Shown here piece by piece: positions 6,818-7,078 of a stretch of DNA of 7,078 bases (position 1 is its first letter; the number at the start of each line of letters is the position of its first letter). Source of the stretch: Gp6-AA40 sp050742535 (lineage in GTDB: Bacteria > Acidobacteriota > Vicinamibacteria > Vicinamibacterales > UBA2999). The DNA lies in contig JBOGIQ010000317.1 of the NCBI GenBank assembly GCA_050742535.1, positions 1 to 7,078 on the forward strand. The letters are read 5' to 3'. The notes below the pieces were generated by a model. That model saw only the letters and a list, made by a program, of their open reading frames with translations, searched no databases and was not told the DNA's origin. The position numbers and the translations under genes were made by a program.

Positions 6818-7078
6818 TCAGAACCCTTCCTCATTGAGGTTCATCGTGAACGCCGGGCTCTTGACGATTCCCAGGATCAACGATGACATGCGGTAGTTGG
6901 TGCCGGCGGCGTTTCGGACGACCGCGCGAATCTGCGGCATGTCGCGATAATCGACGCTGCGCCCCAGCGCATACACGAACAGCTTCTCGCTCAGGTTGTT
7001 GACGAACTGCGGCGAGTAACGCAGCAGTGCCTGCCGCAGCCCGGCCGGCCCCTCGAACTTCGCGCCGTCGGTCAGCTG
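6818..7078 (-). CDS. C-terminal part of a DUF1585-type (DUF1592/DUF1588 family) protein, partial
   Basis: Only the last 86 codons and the TGA stop lie in the window; the gene begins beyond the right edge. The visible protein starts QLTDGAKFEGPAGLRQAL, followed by QFVNNLSEKLFVYALGR, a Y-R-D-M-P-Q stretch, and near the end SSLILGIVKSPAF. This is the pattern of the DUF1585 domain that closes large secreted planctomycete/acidobacterial proteins containing DUF1587, DUF1592, DUF1588 and often an N-terminal cytochrome c domain. Those upstream domains are assumed from the family and cannot be seen here. No enzymatic role is established for the family. The stop is 2 nt before the DUF1552 start, and the last codons carry that gene's ribosome binding site, so the two are almost certainly co-transcribed. 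DUF1592/1588/1585 proteins next to DUF1552 proteins are a recurrent pairing, which supports the call. Confidence 0.85.
   Translation of the reverse strand, partial: QLTDGAKFEGPAGLRQALLRYSPQFVNNLSEKLFVYALGRSVDYRDMPQIRAVVRNAAGTNYRMSSLILGIVKSPAFTMNLNEEGF
6824..6831 (-). promoter_or_regulatory. Shine-Dalgarno for the DUF1552 gene, inside the upstream coding end
   Basis: AGGAAGGG lies 8 nt before ATG 6815 and falls within the final codons of the upstream DUF1585-type gene. It supports that ATG as the start and suggests coupled translation. Confidence 0.6.

Noticed and set aside
6208..6834. Minus-strand frame overlapping the start of the DUF1552 gene
   Set aside because: Its start shares the Shine-Dalgarno region, but the translation is low-complexity and arginine-rich; it is an out-of-frame shadow of DUF1552.

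Overview
The window is GC-rich and gene-dense, and every supported gene lies on the minus strand, so it reads right to left. It has no RNA genes, mobile elements or CRISPR arrays. A DUF1592/DUF1588/DUF1585-type protein next to a DUF1552 protein, a secreted ankyrin-repeat protein and exported monoheme cytochromes c is a combination best known from Acidobacteriota and from the Planctomycetes/Verrucomicrobia group. The C-terminal domain of the two cytochromes resembles small exported proteins I associate with Acidobacteriota, so a soil acidobacterium (Vicinamibacteria-like) is my best guess. This is inferred from gene content, not from a marker gene.

Right part (7078 down to 2443): five tightly packed genes that look like one operon entering from beyond the right edge. 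In transcription order they are the C-terminal end of a DUF1585-type protein (6818-7078), a Tat-type DUF1552 protein (5466-6815), a secreted ankyrin-repeat protein (3916-5463), and two tandem paralogous cytochromes c (3159-3911 and 2443-3162). The junctions are a 2-nt gap, a 2-nt gap, a 4-nt gap and a 4-nt ATGA overlap. All four complete proteins carry export signals, so the operon appears to build an extracytoplasmic module with c-type heme redox partners. Its substrate is not evident from sequence. The first cytochrome has no ATG, GTG or TTG before its signal peptide and probably starts at CTG 3911.

Middle (2308-2442): the only real intergenic gap, 135 bp. It holds a GC-rich hairpin, an 8-bp direct repeat and the Shine-Dalgarno sequence of the next gene, but no convincing promoter.

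Left part (2307 down to 1): a two-component system. A membrane histidine kinase with a large extracytoplasmic sensor region and no evident HAMP domain (595-2307) overlaps by 4 nt an OmpR/PhoB-type response regulator (1-598) that is cut off by the left edge in its DNA-binding domain. Its position suggests it may sense or control the neighbouring export/redox operon. That link is inference from proximity only.
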